From assembly GCF_004362525.1 (NCBI RefSeq), contig NZ_SNXS01000001.1, positions 234,520 to 298,519 of the forward strand: 64,000 bases of DNA, read 5' to 3'. The translations under genes and the position numbers were made by a program. Of this stretch, positions 55,263 to 64,000 are shown piece by piece. Below the pieces are notes generated by a model. It worked only from the letters and a program-made list of their open reading frames with translations. It was not told the DNA's origin and did not search any database. Source of the stretch: Roseateles toxinivorans (GTDB taxonomy: Bacteria; Pseudomonadota; Gammaproteobacteria; Burkholderiales; Burkholderiaceae_C). The first letter of the stretch is position 1. The number at the start of each line of letters is the position of its first letter.

Positions 55263-55997
55263 GTGAGTAGCGAGACCTCCATCGTGCCGCGCCACGTTGC
55301 CATCGTCATGGACGGCAACGGGCGCTGGGCCAAGAAGCGCTTTTTGCCGCGCTTCTTCGGCCACAAGGCCGGTGTCGACAGCCTGGTCAAGGTGGTGCAG
55401 GCCTGCATCGACCGCAAGATCGAGTACGTCACCGTGTTCGCCTTCTCGTCCGAGAACTGGAAGCGGCCCAGCGACGAGGTCTCGGGCCTGATGGGCCTGG
55501 TGCTGGCGGCGGTGTCGCGCTATCTGGCCCGCATGGGTAGCATGGGCGTGCGCATCCGCATCGTCGGTGACCGCGATGCGGTGTCCGACAAGCTGCGTGC
55601 GGCCTGGAATGAGGCCGAGACGGCCACCCAGCACAACACCAAGTTGACCCTGTCGGTGGCCTTCAACTACGGTGGCCGCTGGGATGTGGTGCAAGCCTGC
55701 AAGCAGGCGATGCGCGCAGGCGTCTCGCCGGATCAGCTGGACGAAGCCAAGCTGTCGCAGTTCATGGCCATGAGCTATGCACCCGACCCCGATTTGTTCA
55801 TCCGCACCGGCGGCGAGGTGCGCATCAGCAACTTCCTGCTCTGGCAGGTGGCCTATTCCGAGTTCGTGTTCTCCGACTGCCTGTGGCCGGAGTTTGGTGA
55901 AACGCAATTGGACGCCGCAATACAGGAGTTCCGCCTGCGCGACCGGCGCTTTGGCGGCGTCAAGACCGCAGATGCTGTGGCCGCTCTAGGAGCCTGA
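55263..55997 (+). CDS. uppS: Isoprenyl transferase (undecaprenyl diphosphate synthase)
   Basis: This 244-residue cis-prenyltransferase elongates farnesyl diphosphate to C55-PP, the lipid carrier of cell wall synthesis. The catalytic signature VAIVMDGNGRWAKKR is near the N-terminus. TVFAFSSENWKRP and DLFIRTGGEVRISNFLLWQVAYSEFVF are intact. GTG 55263 is preferred as start. A TTG at 55245, overlapping the frr stop, is an alternative. cdsA begins 2 bases after the stop. Confidence 0.96.
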   Translation: MSSETSIVPRHVAIVMDGNGRWAKKRFLPRFFGHKAGVDSLVKVVQACIDRKIEYVTVFAFSSENWKRPSDEVSGLMGLVLAAVSRYLARMGSMGVRIRIVGDRDAVSDKLRAAWNEAETATQHNTKLTLSVAFNYGGRWDVVQACKQAMRAGVSPDQLDEAKLSQFMAMSYAPDPDLFIRTGGEVRISNFLLWQVAYSEFVFSDCLWPEFGETQLDAAIQEFRLRDRRFGGVKTADAVAALGA

Positions 55998-55999
55998 CC

Positions 56000-56851
56000 T
56001 TGCTCAAACAACGGATTGTCACGGCCGTGGTGCTTCTGGCGATCCTGCTGCCGGCACTGTTCGCGGCCTCGCCCTGGCCTTTTGCACTGCTCACCCTGGT
56101 GCTGATTGCCGCCGCCGGCTGGGAATGGGCGCGGCTCAATGGCCTGGCCGGCGCCGCTGCGCTGGCCTATGGCGGCCTGACGGCGGCCCTTTGCGCAGGC
56201 ACGCTGCTCAGTGTCGGCCTGCATGCGATGCCGTCCTGGGTCTGGTGGGGTGTCAGCCTGGCCTGGGTGCTGGGTGGTGCCTATGCGCTGAGCCTGGGCC
56301 CTGCGGGCTGGCCGCGCCTGGGCAAGGCGCCGCGCCTGGCCCTGGGCCTGCTGTGCCTGTGGGCGGCCTGGCTGGCCATGGCCCAGGCCAAGGCGATGAG
56401 CATCAACTTCCTGCTGTCCATTTTCTGCCTCGTCTGGATGGCCGATATTGCCGCCTACTTCGGCGGCCGAGCCTTTGGCAAACGCAAGCTGGCCCCGGCC
56501 ATCAGTCCCGGCAAGAGCTGGGAGGGCGTCTGGAGCGGCATGGCCGGCGTGTTCGCACTGGCACTGCTGTGGGCCTTCGTGATCGACCAGCAGCTTATCG
56601 TCGATGGCCCCAGCCTCTACCAGCTACTGTTCGTCAAATTTGGCTGGCTGATCGCCCTGCTGGCCCTGCTGCTGCTCAGCGCGATGAGCGTCGTTGGTGA
56701 CCTGTTCGAATCGCTGATCAAGCGCGCCTGCGGCGCCAAGGACAGCAGCGGCTTGCTGCCCGGCCACGGCGGCGTGCTTGACCGCGTCGACGCGCTGCTG
56801 CCGGTCTTCCCTTTGGCGATGGCCCTGGCCTCGCATTCCCGGTATTTCTGA
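56000..56851 (+). CDS. cdsA: Phosphatidate cytidylyltransferase
   Basis: This 283-residue integral membrane enzyme makes CDP-diacylglycerol for phospholipid synthesis. It has seven or so membrane helices and the C-terminal CDS signature SVVGDLFESLIKRACGAKDSSGLLPGHGGVLDRVDAL. The start is TTG 56000, with AGGAG 8 bases upstream. dxr begins one base after its stop. Confidence 0.95.
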   Translation: MLKQRIVTAVVLLAILLPALFAASPWPFALLTLVLIAAAGWEWARLNGLAGAAALAYGGLTAALCAGTLLSVGLHAMPSWVWWGVSLAWVLGGAYALSLGPAGWPRLGKAPRLALGLLCLWAAWLAMAQAKAMSINFLLSIFCLVWMADIAAYFGGRAFGKRKLAPAISPGKSWEGVWSGMAGVFALALLWAFVIDQQLIVDGPSLYQLLFVKFGWLIALLALLLLSAMSVVGDLFESLIKRACGAKDSSGLLPGHGGVLDRVDALLPVFPLAMALASHSRYF

Positions 56852-56852
56852 C

Positions 56853-58052
56853 ATGTCTGCATCCATCCAACGCCAACGCGTCTGCGTACTCGGCTCCACC
56901 GGCTCGATCGGCACCAACACCCTGGATGTGATTGCGCGCCATCCCGAGCGCTATGACGTCTTCGCGCTCAGTGCGATGAGCCGTGTCGATGAGCTGTTCG
57001 CACAGGTGATGCGGTGGCAACCGCGCTATGCGCTGATGCCCGATGCTGCCGCTGCCCGGCAGCTGCGCGACAAGCTGCGCGACGAGGGTTCGCGCACCGA
57101 GGTGCTGGACGGCGCGCAGGCGCTTGCCGATATCGCCGCCCATCCTGAGGTCGATTCGGTGATGGCGGCGATCGTCGGTGCCGCGGGCCTGGCGCCTTGC
57201 CTGGCCGCTGCGCGCGCCGGCAAGCGCTTGATGCTGGCCAACAAGGAGGCCCTGGTCGTCGGCGGCGCCTTGTTCATGCAGGCGGTGCAGCAGGGCGGGG
57301 CGATGCTGTTGCCGATCGACAGCGAGCATTCGGCGATCTTCCAGTGCCTGCCCGAAGATCGCTCGGCCTGGGCGCAGCGCATTGACCACATCCTGCTGAC
57401 GTCTTCCGGCGGCCCGTTCCGCACCCGCGATCCGGCGACGATGCGCGAGGTCACGCCCGAGATGGCCTGTGCCCATCCGAACTTCGTCATGGGCCGCAAG
57501 ATCTCGGTCGATTCGGCGACGATGATGAACAAGGCGCTGGAGGTGATAGAGGCGCGCTGGTTGTTCGACCTGAAGCCCGAACAGGTGCGAGTGCTGATCC
57601 ATCCGCAGCAGATCGTGCATTCGATGGTCGTCTGCCGCGACAACTCGGTACTGGCCCAGTTGGGCACGCCGGACATGCGCGTCCCGATCGCCTACGGCCT
57701 GTCCTTCCCCGAGCGCATCGAATCGGGCGCCGAGGCGCTGGACTTCCATGCGCTGGGTGGCCTGAGCTTCGAGCCGCCCGACCATGCCCGCTATCCGGGC
57801 CTGGCCCTGTCATGGGCGGCGATGGCCGCACCCGAGGGCAGCACGGCCGTGCTGAACGCCGCCAACGAGGTGGCCGTGGCCGCCTTCCTGGAACGCCAGA
57901 TCCGCTTCGACCAGATCCATCAGCTCAACGAGCAGACCCTGGCCGCCGTGCATCCCGAGGCCGGTGACACCCACTCGCTGGAGGGGCTGCTGGCGCTCGA
58001 TCAACGTGCCCGCGCCCATGCGCAGCAACTGGCGCGAGGCCTGGCCCCATGA
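56853..58052 (+). CDS. dxr: 1-deoxy-D-xylulose 5-phosphate reductoisomerase
   Basis: This 399-residue NADPH enzyme is the first committed step of the MEP pathway. The NADPH motif LGSTGSIGTNTLDVIARHPERYDV opens the protein. ANKEALVVGG, PIDSEHSAIFQCL and MGRKISVDSATMMNKALEVIEARWLF (metal and substrate) are intact. ATG 56853 is chosen. The stop overlaps rseP by 4 bases. With ispG at 31789, two MEP genes are in the window. Confidence 0.97.
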   Translation: MSASIQRQRVCVLGSTGSIGTNTLDVIARHPERYDVFALSAMSRVDELFAQVMRWQPRYALMPDAAAARQLRDKLRDEGSRTEVLDGAQALADIAAHPEVDSVMAAIVGAAGLAPCLAAARAGKRLMLANKEALVVGGALFMQAVQQGGAMLLPIDSEHSAIFQCLPEDRSAWAQRIDHILLTSSGGPFRTRDPATMREVTPEMACAHPNFVMGRKISVDSATMMNKALEVIEARWLFDLKPEQVRVLIHPQQIVHSMVVCRDNSVLAQLGTPDMRVPIAYGLSFPERIESGAEALDFHALGGLSFEPPDHARYPGLALSWAAMAAPEGSTAVLNAANEVAVAAFLERQIRFDQIHQLNEQTLAAVHPEAGDTHSLEGLLALDQRARAHAQQLARGLAP

Positions 58053-59416
58053 TCACCCTGCTGGCCTTTGTGCTGACCCTGGGCGTGCTGATCGTCGTGC
58101 ATGAGTACGGCCACTACCGCGTTGCCCGGGCCTGCGGCGTGAAGGTGCTGCGCTTCTCGGTCGGCTTCGGTCAGGTGATCTGGCGCCGCCAGCGCAGCCC
58201 GTCGGACACCGAGTTCACGCTCTGCGCCTTGCCGCTGGGCGGCTATGTGCGCATGCTTGACGAGCGCGAAGGGCCGGTGCCCGAGGGCCTGCGCAGCCAG
58301 GCCTTCAACAACAAGAGCCTGCGCCAGCGCACGGCCATCGTCGCGGCAGGGCCGATCGCGAACCTGCTGTTGGCCATACTGCTCTATGCCTGCGCCAACT
58401 GGATAGGCCTGGACGAGCCCAAGGCCGTGCTGGGTTCGCCAGTGGCCGAGAGCCTCGCCCAGCGCGCCGGCATGCGTGCCGGCGACTGGGTGCAGGCGGG
58501 TTCCAGCGATGGCCTGGCCTGGGAGGAAGTGCGCTCGCTGCCCGAGCTGCGCTGGCAGCTGACCCGCGCGTTGAGCAAGGGCGAGAACCTGCACCTGACC
58601 GTGACCGACCGCGATGGTCGGGGCCGCCGCAATCTGGTGCTGGGCACCGCCAGCCTTGCCGACCAGGAGCTGGACGCCGAGCTGCTGCGCAAGATCGGCC
58701 TGGGCGGCCCGTATAGCGAGCCGGTGCTGGGCGAGGTCAAGGCCGCCGGGCCGGCGGCCAAGGCCGGCCTGCGTGCGGGCGACCGCGTGCTGTCGGTCGA
58801 TGGCGTGACGATCAGCGACGCGGCGATGCTGCGCGAGCAGATCCGTCAATCACTGGACAAGGGTCAGCCGCGCGAGATGCTGTGGCATGTGGAGCGGGCC
58901 GGTCAGGTGATGGACCTGAATGTGCTACCGGTGGTGGCACAGGACGGTACCCGGCAAATCGGCCGGATCGAGGCCTTTGTCGGCGCGGCGCCGGAAATCG
59001 TGACGGTCGATTACGGCCCCGTCCAGGGCCTGCTGCGGGGCGTGGAGCGCACCTGGGACGTGTCCACGATGAGCCTGAAGATCTTCGGCCGCATGCTGAT
59101 CGGCGAGGCTTCGCTGCGCAATCTCAGCGGCCCCATCACCATCGCCGACTATGCCGGGCAGTCCGTGCGGCTCGGAGTGTCTTATTATCTCGGCTTTCTC
59201 GCGATGGTGAGTGTCAGCCTGGGGGTGTTGAACCTGCTGCCTTTGCCCATGCTCGATGGGGGGCACCTCATGTATTATCTTTTCGAGGGAGTGACCGGCC
59301 GGCCGGTCTCCGAATGGTGGTTGAAGTGGCTGCAGCGCGCTGGCGCGTTCGCGATGCTGCTGATGATGTCACTGGCCCTTTCCAACGATGTGGCCCGCCT
59401 GATGGGCCTGCACTGA
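58049..59416 (+). CDS. rseP: Site-2 intramembrane protease RseP
   Basis: This 455-residue zinc metalloprotease cleaves membrane anti-sigma factors such as RseA. The zinc motif HEYGH is in VVHEYGHYRVARACGV (residues 18-33 region). Two PDZ domains occupy about 115-290. The second metal segment NLLPLPMLDGGHLMYYLFEGVTGRP is near the C-terminus. Four membrane helices are expected. It lies between dxr and bamA, as in E. coli. Confidence 0.96.
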   Translation: MITLLAFVLTLGVLIVVHEYGHYRVARACGVKVLRFSVGFGQVIWRRQRSPSDTEFTLCALPLGGYVRMLDEREGPVPEGLRSQAFNNKSLRQRTAIVAAGPIANLLLAILLYACANWIGLDEPKAVLGSPVAESLAQRAGMRAGDWVQAGSSDGLAWEEVRSLPELRWQLTRALSKGENLHLTVTDRDGRGRRNLVLGTASLADQELDAELLRKIGLGGPYSEPVLGEVKAAGPAAKAGLRAGDRVLSVDGVTISDAAMLREQIRQSLDKGQPREMLWHVERAGQVMDLNVLPVVAQDGTRQIGRIEAFVGAAPEIVTVDYGPVQGLLRGVERTWDVSTMSLKIFGRMLIGEASLRNLSGPITIADYAGQSVRLGVSYYLGFLAMVSVSLGVLNLLPLPMLDGGHLMYYLFEGVTGRPVSEWWLKWLQRAGAFAMLLMMSLALSNDVARLMGLH

Positions 59417-59423
59417 TTACCTC

Positions 59424-61730
59424 ATGTCATCATCCTTTCGCTCCAGCCCGCGCTTGCGCCCCGCTCTCCTGACCGTTGCCCTTGCCGCTGCCCTGCAGTC
59501 CGGCAATGTGTGGGCCGTTGATCCCTTTGTGTTGAAAGACATCCGCGTCGAGGGCCTGCAGCGCACCGACCCCGGCACCGTATTCGCCTCGCTGCCCTTT
59601 CGCATCGGTGACACCTACAGCGACGAGAAGGGCGCCGCCGCGCTGCGTGCGCTGTTCGCCACCGGCTTGTTCAAGGACGTGCGCATTGCCATCGACGGCA
59701 CCTCGGTGGTCGTCTATATCGACGAGCGCCCGGTGATTGCCAACGTCAGCTTCGTCGGTCTGAAGGAGTTCGACAACGAGGCACTGACCAAGTCGCTGAA
59801 GGAGGTCGGCATCGGTGAGGGCCTGCCCTTCGACAAGGCCCTGGCCGACCGCGCCGAGCAGGAGTTGAAGCGGCAATACTTGACCCGCAGTCTTTACGGC
59901 GCCGAGGTGGTGACGACGATCACCCCGATCGAGCGCAACCGCGTCAACGTCAGCTTTGCCGTTGCCGAGGGCGAACCGGCCAAGATCGGCCAGATCCGCA
60001 TCCTGGGCAGCAAGGTGTTCTCCGAGTCGACCCTGACCGGCCTGCTGGAGCAGACCAGCAGCGGCTGGCTGACCTGGTACACCAAGACCGACCGATATTC
60101 GCGCTCCAAGCTGAATGCCGATCTGGAGACGCTGCGCTCCTACTACCTGAACCGCGGCTATCTGGAGTTCGCCGTCGAGTCGGCCCAGGTGACGATCTCG
60201 CCGGACAAGCAGAGCATCAATATCTCGATCACGGTCAACGAGGGCCAGCCCTATACGGTGACGGCGGTCAAGCTTGAGGGCGAGTACTTCGGCCGCGAGG
60301 AAGACTTCAAGAGCCTGATCGCGCTGAAGCCCGGTCAGGCCTACCGCGGCGAGCTGGTGGCCAACACCACCCGTGCCTTCACCGATCTGTTCGGCTCCTA
60401 CGGCTATGCCTTTGCCCGTGTTGAAAGCCGGCCCGAGATCGATCGCGCCACCGGCCAGGTGGTGGTCACTTTTGTCGCCGAACCGCAGCGCCGCGTCTAT
60501 GTGCGCCGCGTCAATGTGTCGGGCAACTCACGCACCCGCGACGAGGTCGTGCGCCGGGAGTTCCGCCAGTTCGAGTCGGCCTGGTATGACGGCCAGCGCA
60601 TCAAGCTGTCCACCGACCGCGTCAACCGCCTCGGCTATTTCAGCGACGCGGGCGTCGAGACCAATGAGGTCGCCGGCGCGCCGGACCAGGTCGATCTGAC
60701 CGTCACCGTCAAGGAAAAGCCCACCGGCAACATCACCGTCGGCGCCGGCTATTCGAGCGCGCAAAAGCTCAGCTTCACCGGCTCGATCAAGCAGGACAAT
60801 GTCTTCGGCTCGGGCCATTACCTCGGCGTCGAGGTCAACACCGGCAAGACCGGCCGTGCGCTGGTGCTCAGCACCACCGACCCCTATTTCACCGTCGATG
60901 GCGTCTCGCGCACCGTCGATCTGGGTTATCGCACCGTCAGGCCTTACAACAATCTGGGCGAAGAGTACGAGTACGTGACGCACAGCGCCGGGCTGAAGTT
61001 CGGCGTGCCCCTGTCCGAGTTCGACGTCGTGTTCCTGGGGCTTGGCTATGAGCGCACCGAGATCACCACCGACAAGGGTCTGCCGGAGAATCTGAACCGT
61101 TATCGCGAGCTGTTCGGCGCCACCAGCACCAGCTTCCCGCTGACGCTGGGCTGGCAGCGCGATGAGCGCGACAGCCTGTTGTCGCCGACGGCCGGCAAGA
61201 TGCAGCGTGTCAATCTGGAGTTGAGCCCGGTCGGCGATGCCCGCTATGCCCGTGCCAATCTGCAGTATCAGCAGTACTTCCCGCTGTACGCCAAGTTCAC
61301 CTGGGGCATCAATGCCGAGCTGGGCTGGGGCAAGGGCCTGGGTGGACGGCCGTATCCGGTGTTCAAGAACTTCCAGGGCGGCGGCCTGGGCTCGGTGCGG
61401 GTATTCGAGCCCGGTACGCTGGGCCCGGTGGACATCACCAACTCCTATATCGGCGGCAACCGGCGCGTGAACATCAACGCCGAGCTGTACATTCCGGTGC
61501 CAGGCACCGGCAATGACAAGACCTTCCGCCTGTTCGGCTTCTTCGACGCCGGCAATGTCTGGGCCGAGCATGAAAAGATCAAGGCCGGCGACCTGCGCAC
61601 TTCGGCAGGGCTTGGCATCAGCTGGATCTCGCCGATGGGGCCGCTGAAGCTGAGCTGGGGCACGCCATTGCGCAAGAAGCCCACGGATAGAATCGAGAAA
61701 CTCCAATTCCAGATCGGGACTGCATTCTGA
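59424..61730 (+). CDS. bamA: Outer membrane protein assembly factor BamA
   Basis: This 768-residue beta-barrel insertase has a signal peptide ending at VWA, five POTRA domains (about residues 30-430) starting DPFVLKDIRVEGLQRTDPGTVFASLPFRIGD, and a 16-strand barrel. The barrel holds the conserved VRGF-loop equivalent and ends in FQIGTAF, with the C-terminal Phe of the beta-signal. The stop codon shares bases with the skp start (TGATG). The partner BamD is at 23138 and BamB at 35113. Confidence 0.97.
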   Translation: MSSSFRSSPRLRPALLTVALAAALQSGNVWAVDPFVLKDIRVEGLQRTDPGTVFASLPFRIGDTYSDEKGAAALRALFATGLFKDVRIAIDGTSVVVYIDERPVIANVSFVGLKEFDNEALTKSLKEVGIGEGLPFDKALADRAEQELKRQYLTRSLYGAEVVTTITPIERNRVNVSFAVAEGEPAKIGQIRILGSKVFSESTLTGLLEQTSSGWLTWYTKTDRYSRSKLNADLETLRSYYLNRGYLEFAVESAQVTISPDKQSINISITVNEGQPYTVTAVKLEGEYFGREEDFKSLIALKPGQAYRGELVANTTRAFTDLFGSYGYAFARVESRPEIDRATGQVVVTFVAEPQRRVYVRRVNVSGNSRTRDEVVRREFRQFESAWYDGQRIKLSTDRVNRLGYFSDAGVETNEVAGAPDQVDLTVTVKEKPTGNITVGAGYSSAQKLSFTGSIKQDNVFGSGHYLGVEVNTGKTGRALVLSTTDPYFTVDGVSRTVDLGYRTVRPYNNLGEEYEYVTHSAGLKFGVPLSEFDVVFLGLGYERTEITTDKGLPENLNRYRELFGATSTSFPLTLGWQRDERDSLLSPTAGKMQRVNLELSPVGDARYARANLQYQQYFPLYAKFTWGINAELGWGKGLGGRPYPVFKNFQGGGLGSVRVFEPGTLGPVDITNSYIGGNRRVNINAELYIPVPGTGNDKTFRLFGFFDAGNVWAEHEKIKAGDLRTSAGLGISWISPMGPLKLSWGTPLRKKPTDRIEKLQFQIGTAF

Positions 61731-62245
61731 TGAAGAGCACGCTGCTGAAATCCTTGGCCCTGGCGGCCATGATGACCTTGCCTACGGCTGCCTTGCAGGC
61801 GCAGGAACTGAAGATCGGCTATGTGAACAGCGAGCGCGTGCTGCGTGAAGCCAATCTGGCCAAGGCGGCACAGCTGAAGCTGGAAGCCGAATTCGGCAAG
61901 CGCGAGAAGGAGCTCAAGGATATCGAGACCCGTCTGCGCACCTCCGCCGAGAAGCTGGAGAAGGACGCACCGACGCTGGCCGAATCCGAGCGCAACCGCC
62001 GCCAGCGTGATCTGGTCGAGCAGGACCGCGATCTGCAGCGCAAGCGCCGCGAGTGGCAGGAAGACCTGACTCAGCGCAAGAACGAGGAGCTGTCAGGTGT
62101 CGTCGATCGCGCCAACCGCGTCATCAAGCAGATATTCGACAACGACAAGTACGACCTGATCGTGCAGGACGCGCTGCATGCCAGCAACCGCATCGACATC
62201 ACCAAGAAGGTGATAGACCTGCTCAATGCTCAGGGTGGCAAGTAA
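61730..62245 (+). CDS. skp: Periplasmic chaperone Skp/OmpH
   Basis: This 171-residue protein has a signal peptide ending at LQAQ. The mature part begins ELKIGYVNSERVLREANLAKAAQLKLEAEFGKREKELKD, followed by long charged helices (tentacles) and the C-terminal DLIVQDALHASNRIDITKKVIDLL. Skp holds unfolded outer membrane proteins on their way to BamA, which is encoded immediately upstream. Confidence 0.95.
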   Translation: MKSTLLKSLALAAMMTLPTAALQAQELKIGYVNSERVLREANLAKAAQLKLEAEFGKREKELKDIETRLRTSAEKLEKDAPTLAESERNRRQRDLVEQDRDLQRKRREWQEDLTQRKNEELSGVVDRANRVIKQIFDNDKYDLIVQDALHASNRIDITKKVIDLLNAQGGK

Positions 62246-62339
62246 GTGCCCCCAAGGCCGTCGCCTTGCGCCGTCCGCCCCCCGAGGGGGAGGAGAAACA
62301 CTTGGGGCGGCCCGGCGTTGTTTCTCGTGACCCGCTGCG
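62246..62339. other. Spacer between skp and lpxD with nested GC inverted repeats
   Basis: CCCCAAG (62250-62256) and CTTGGGG (62301-62307) are inverted repeats enclosing a second one, CCCCC / GGGGG around 62278-62290. No promoter is clear. The sequence resembles GC-rich intergenic elements I recall from related genera. Only one copy is in this window. Confidence 0.4.
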
Positions 62340-63383
62340 GTGATTGAAGTCGAACTGGGTGAGCTGATCGCTGCCCTGGGCGGCGAATTGGTCGGCGCAC
62401 CCGGTTCTGCCAGCGCCATCAAGCTTGCGCGGTTGGGCCCGCTGGATTCGGCCGACGCACAGACGCTGTCATTCCTCTCCAACCCGCGCTACCAGTCGCA
62501 GCTGGCCTCGACCCAGGCCGCCTGCGTGATCGTGGCGCCGGCGATGCGCGATGCGGCCGCCGCCCGCGGCGCCGCCATCGTCACCCCCGACCCTTACCTG
62601 TACTTCGCCCGCTGCACGCAGTGGTGGGCGCAGCGTGCGCGGCCCTTGAGCGCGCCGCGCATCCACCCGTCGGCCCTGATCGATGCCTCGGCCCAGATCG
62701 GCGAGGGTGTGGACATAGGCCCGCTGGCGGTGATCGAGGCCCATGCACGTATTGCCGCCGGCGCACGCATCGGCGCGCACTGCGTGATCGGCGAGCGGGC
62801 GCAGGTGGGGGAGGGCAGCCGCTTGTCGCCCCGCGTCACCATCGGCTTCGATTGCGTGATCGGCCAACGCTGCATCATCCACAGCGGTGCCGTCATCGGT
62901 GCGGATGGCTTCGGCTTCGCCCCGACCGAAGGCCGCTGGGAAAAGATCGAACAGCTCGGCGCCGTGCGCATCGGCAATGACGTCGAGATCGGCGCCAACA
63001 GCTGCATAGACCGCGGCGCGCTGGACGACACCGTGCTGGAAGACGGCGTCAAGCTCGACAACCTGGTGCAGATCGGCCACAACGTGAAGGTCGGTGCGCA
63101 TACCGCGATGGCGGGCTGCGCCGGGGTGGCCGGCAGCGCCACCATCGGCGCGCATTGCACGGTCGGCGGCGGGGCCATCATCCTCGGCCATCTGAGCCTG
63201 GCCGACCATGTCCATGTGTCGGCCGCGACCGTGGTCACGCGCACGATTGCCAAGCCGGGCCATTACAGCGGCGTGTTCCCGTTCGACGACAATGCGTCCT
63301 GGGAAAAGAACGCCGCCACACTCAGACAATTGCATGCATTGCGGGAACGCTTGCGCGCTCTCGAAAAGAAGATCACTCCATGA
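62340..63383 (+). CDS. lpxD: UDP-3-O-(3-hydroxyacyl)glucosamine N-acyltransferase
   Basis: This 347-residue lipid A enzyme has an N-terminal uridine-binding domain ([14 protein letters not shown] ... [13 protein letters not shown]), then a left-handed beta-helix of hexapeptide repeats ([25 protein letters not shown] and on), with the catalytic histidine in the [12 protein letters not shown] block. A C-terminal helix follows. The start is GTG 62340, without a clear ribosome binding site. The stop overlaps fabZ (ATGA). Confidence 0.95.
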   Translation: MIEVELGELIAALGGELVGAPGSASAIKLARLGPLDSADAQTLSFLSNPRYQSQLASTQAACVIVAPAMRDAAAARGAAIVTPDPYLYFARCTQWWAQRARPLSAPRIHPSALIDASAQIGEGVDIGPLAVIEAHARIAAGARIGAHCVIGERAQVGEGSRLSPRVTIGFDCVIGQRCIIHSGAVIGADGFGFAPTEGRWEKIEQLGAVRIGNDVEIGANSCIDRGALDDTVLEDGVKLDNLVQIGHNVKVGAHTAMAGCAGVAGSATIGAHCTVGGGAIILGHLSLADHVHVSAATVVTRTIAKPGHYSGVFPFDDNASWEKNAATLRQLHALRERLRALEKKITP

Positions 63384-63823
63384 TGGACATACACGAAATC
63401 ATCAAACGCCTGCCGCATCGCTACCCGATGCTGCTGGTCGACCGCGTGCTCGAGCTGAACAAGGGCGTGAGCATTCGCGCCATCAAGAACGTCACCATCA
63501 ACGAGCACTTCTTCACCGGCCACTATCCGAACCGCCCGGTCATGCCCGGCGTGCTGATGATCGAGGCGCTGGCCCAGGCCGCCGCCATACTGGCCGTCGA
63601 GTCGGCCGGGGCGGTACTCGACGACAAGACTGTCTACTACTTCGTCGGCATCGACAATGCCCGCTTCAAGCGCCCGGTTGAGCCCGGCGACCAGCTGACC
63701 CTGGAAGTGACCCTGGGTCGCGCCAAGGCCGGCATCTTCAAGTTCACCGCCCGTGCGCTGGTCGGCGAAGAGCTGGCCGTCGAGGCCGAGCTGATCTGCG
63801 CGATGCGTCGCATCGAGTCCTGA
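63380..63823 (+). CDS. fabZ: 3-hydroxyacyl-[acyl-carrier-protein] dehydratase FabZ
   Basis: This 147-residue hot-dog fold enzyme dehydrates 3-hydroxyacyl-ACP in fatty acid synthesis. The active-site His is in [22 protein letters not shown], which also has the Glu. It starts [26 protein letters not shown] 63380 overlaps the lpxD stop; ATG 63383 is equally possible. It lies between lpxD and lpxA, which share its substrate. Confidence 0.96.
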   Translation: MMDIHEIIKRLPHRYPMLLVDRVLELNKGVSIRAIKNVTINEHFFTGHYPNRPVMPGVLMIEALAQAAAILAVESAGAVLDDKTVYYFVGIDNARFKRPVEPGDQLTLEVTLGRAKAGIFKFTARALVGEELAVEAELICAMRRIES

Positions 63824-63836
63824 ACCGGAGTCGGTC

Positions 63837-64000
63837 ATGGCCCAGATTCACCCCACCGCCCTGGTCGATCCCAAGGCCCGGCTCGATGAGTCGGTCACCG
63901 TTGGCGCCTACACGCTGATCGGCCCCGATGTGCAGATCGCCGCTGGCACCACCGTCGGCCCGCACTGCGTGATCGAGGGCCATACCCGCATCGGCCGCGA
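63837..64000 (+). CDS. lpxA: UDP-N-acetylglucosamine acyltransferase (3' end outside window)
   Basis: Only the first 54 residues are present. [34 protein letters not shown] shows hexapeptide repeats of the left-handed beta-helix and is the usual LpxA start. ATG 63837 has CCGGAG about 7 bases upstream. It performs the first step of lipid A synthesis. The gene order lpxD-fabZ-lpxA supports the call. Confidence 0.93.
   Translation, partial: MAQIHPTALVDPKARLDESVTVGAYTLIGPDVQIAAGTTVGPHCVIEGHTRIGR

Overview
The window is chromosomal, high-GC DNA from a betaproteobacterium. It is most likely a member of Burkholderiales close to the Roseateles/Rubrivivax/Leptothrix group. That placement is inferred from gene order, protein sequence character and a PEP-CTERM protein; no 16S gene is present. 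Coding density is high. I see no prophage, insertion sequence, CRISPR array or plasmid module. Almost everything is core metabolism and envelope biogenesis, so the points of interest are regulatory sites, small repeats and unusual domain architectures rather than a new defence or mobile system.

Layout. Positions 1-3.2 kb hold the 3' end of parC, a PEP-CTERM protein, tRNA-Leu(TAA), a DUF218/YdcF protein and murI. Positions 3.2-8 kb hold etfB-etfA, a DmdC-type acyl-CoA dehydrogenase and a nitronate monooxygenase; two different palindromes that look like operators lie in front of etfB. Positions 8-11.8 kb hold, on the minus strand, a GMC oxidoreductase, a peptide-type ABC substrate-binding protein and a small cysteine-cluster protein. 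Positions 12-19.8 kb are the 2-oxoglutarate dehydrogenase operon sucA-sucB-[SHOCT/PspC protein]-lpdA, followed by zapE and a secreted coiled-coil protein. Positions 19.8-25 kb hold a PP2C phosphatase, a YdcH/DUF465 protein, a DinG/YoaA helicase, bamD and rluD. Positions 25-28.3 kb hold scpB and a very long rluB.

Positions 28.4-44.9 kb form a long same-strand housekeeping run: ndk-rlmN-pilW-rodZ-ispG-hisS-yfgM-bamB-der-hfq-hflX-hflK-hflC-DUF2065-hisZ-purA and a phosphoribosyltransferase. Positions 44.9-47.7 kb hold two near-identical tRNA-Leu(CAG) genes, each with its own terminator, and an RNase R gene that lacks the usual N-terminal helix-turn-helix. Positions 47.7-51.9 kb hold a minus-strand operon of amidase, dadA and the bifunctional NAD(P)HX repair enzyme. 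Positions 52-64 kb are the classical translation/envelope cluster rpsB-tsf-pyrH-frr-uppS-cdsA-dxr-rseP-bamA-skp-lpxD-fabZ-lpxA, with lpxA cut by the window end.

The genes fit together as follows. EtfAB, the acyl-CoA dehydrogenase and the OGDH complex feed electrons and carbon from acyl-CoA oxidation into respiration and the TCA cycle. BamA, BamB, BamD, Skp and RseP, together with the LpxA/LpxD/FabZ, UppS and CdsA lipid enzymes, build the outer membrane. RluB, RluD, RlmN, Der, Hfq, HflX, RNase R, RpsB, Tsf and Frr serve ribosome assembly and translation. Three copies of a GTAGCCCGGA-type palindromic repeat sit between genes, one of them supplying a stop codon. The best leads are the double operator before etfB, the RluB disordered tails, the PspC gene inside the OGDH operon, and the hairpin/T-tract placed directly on the start codon of the cysteine-cluster gene.
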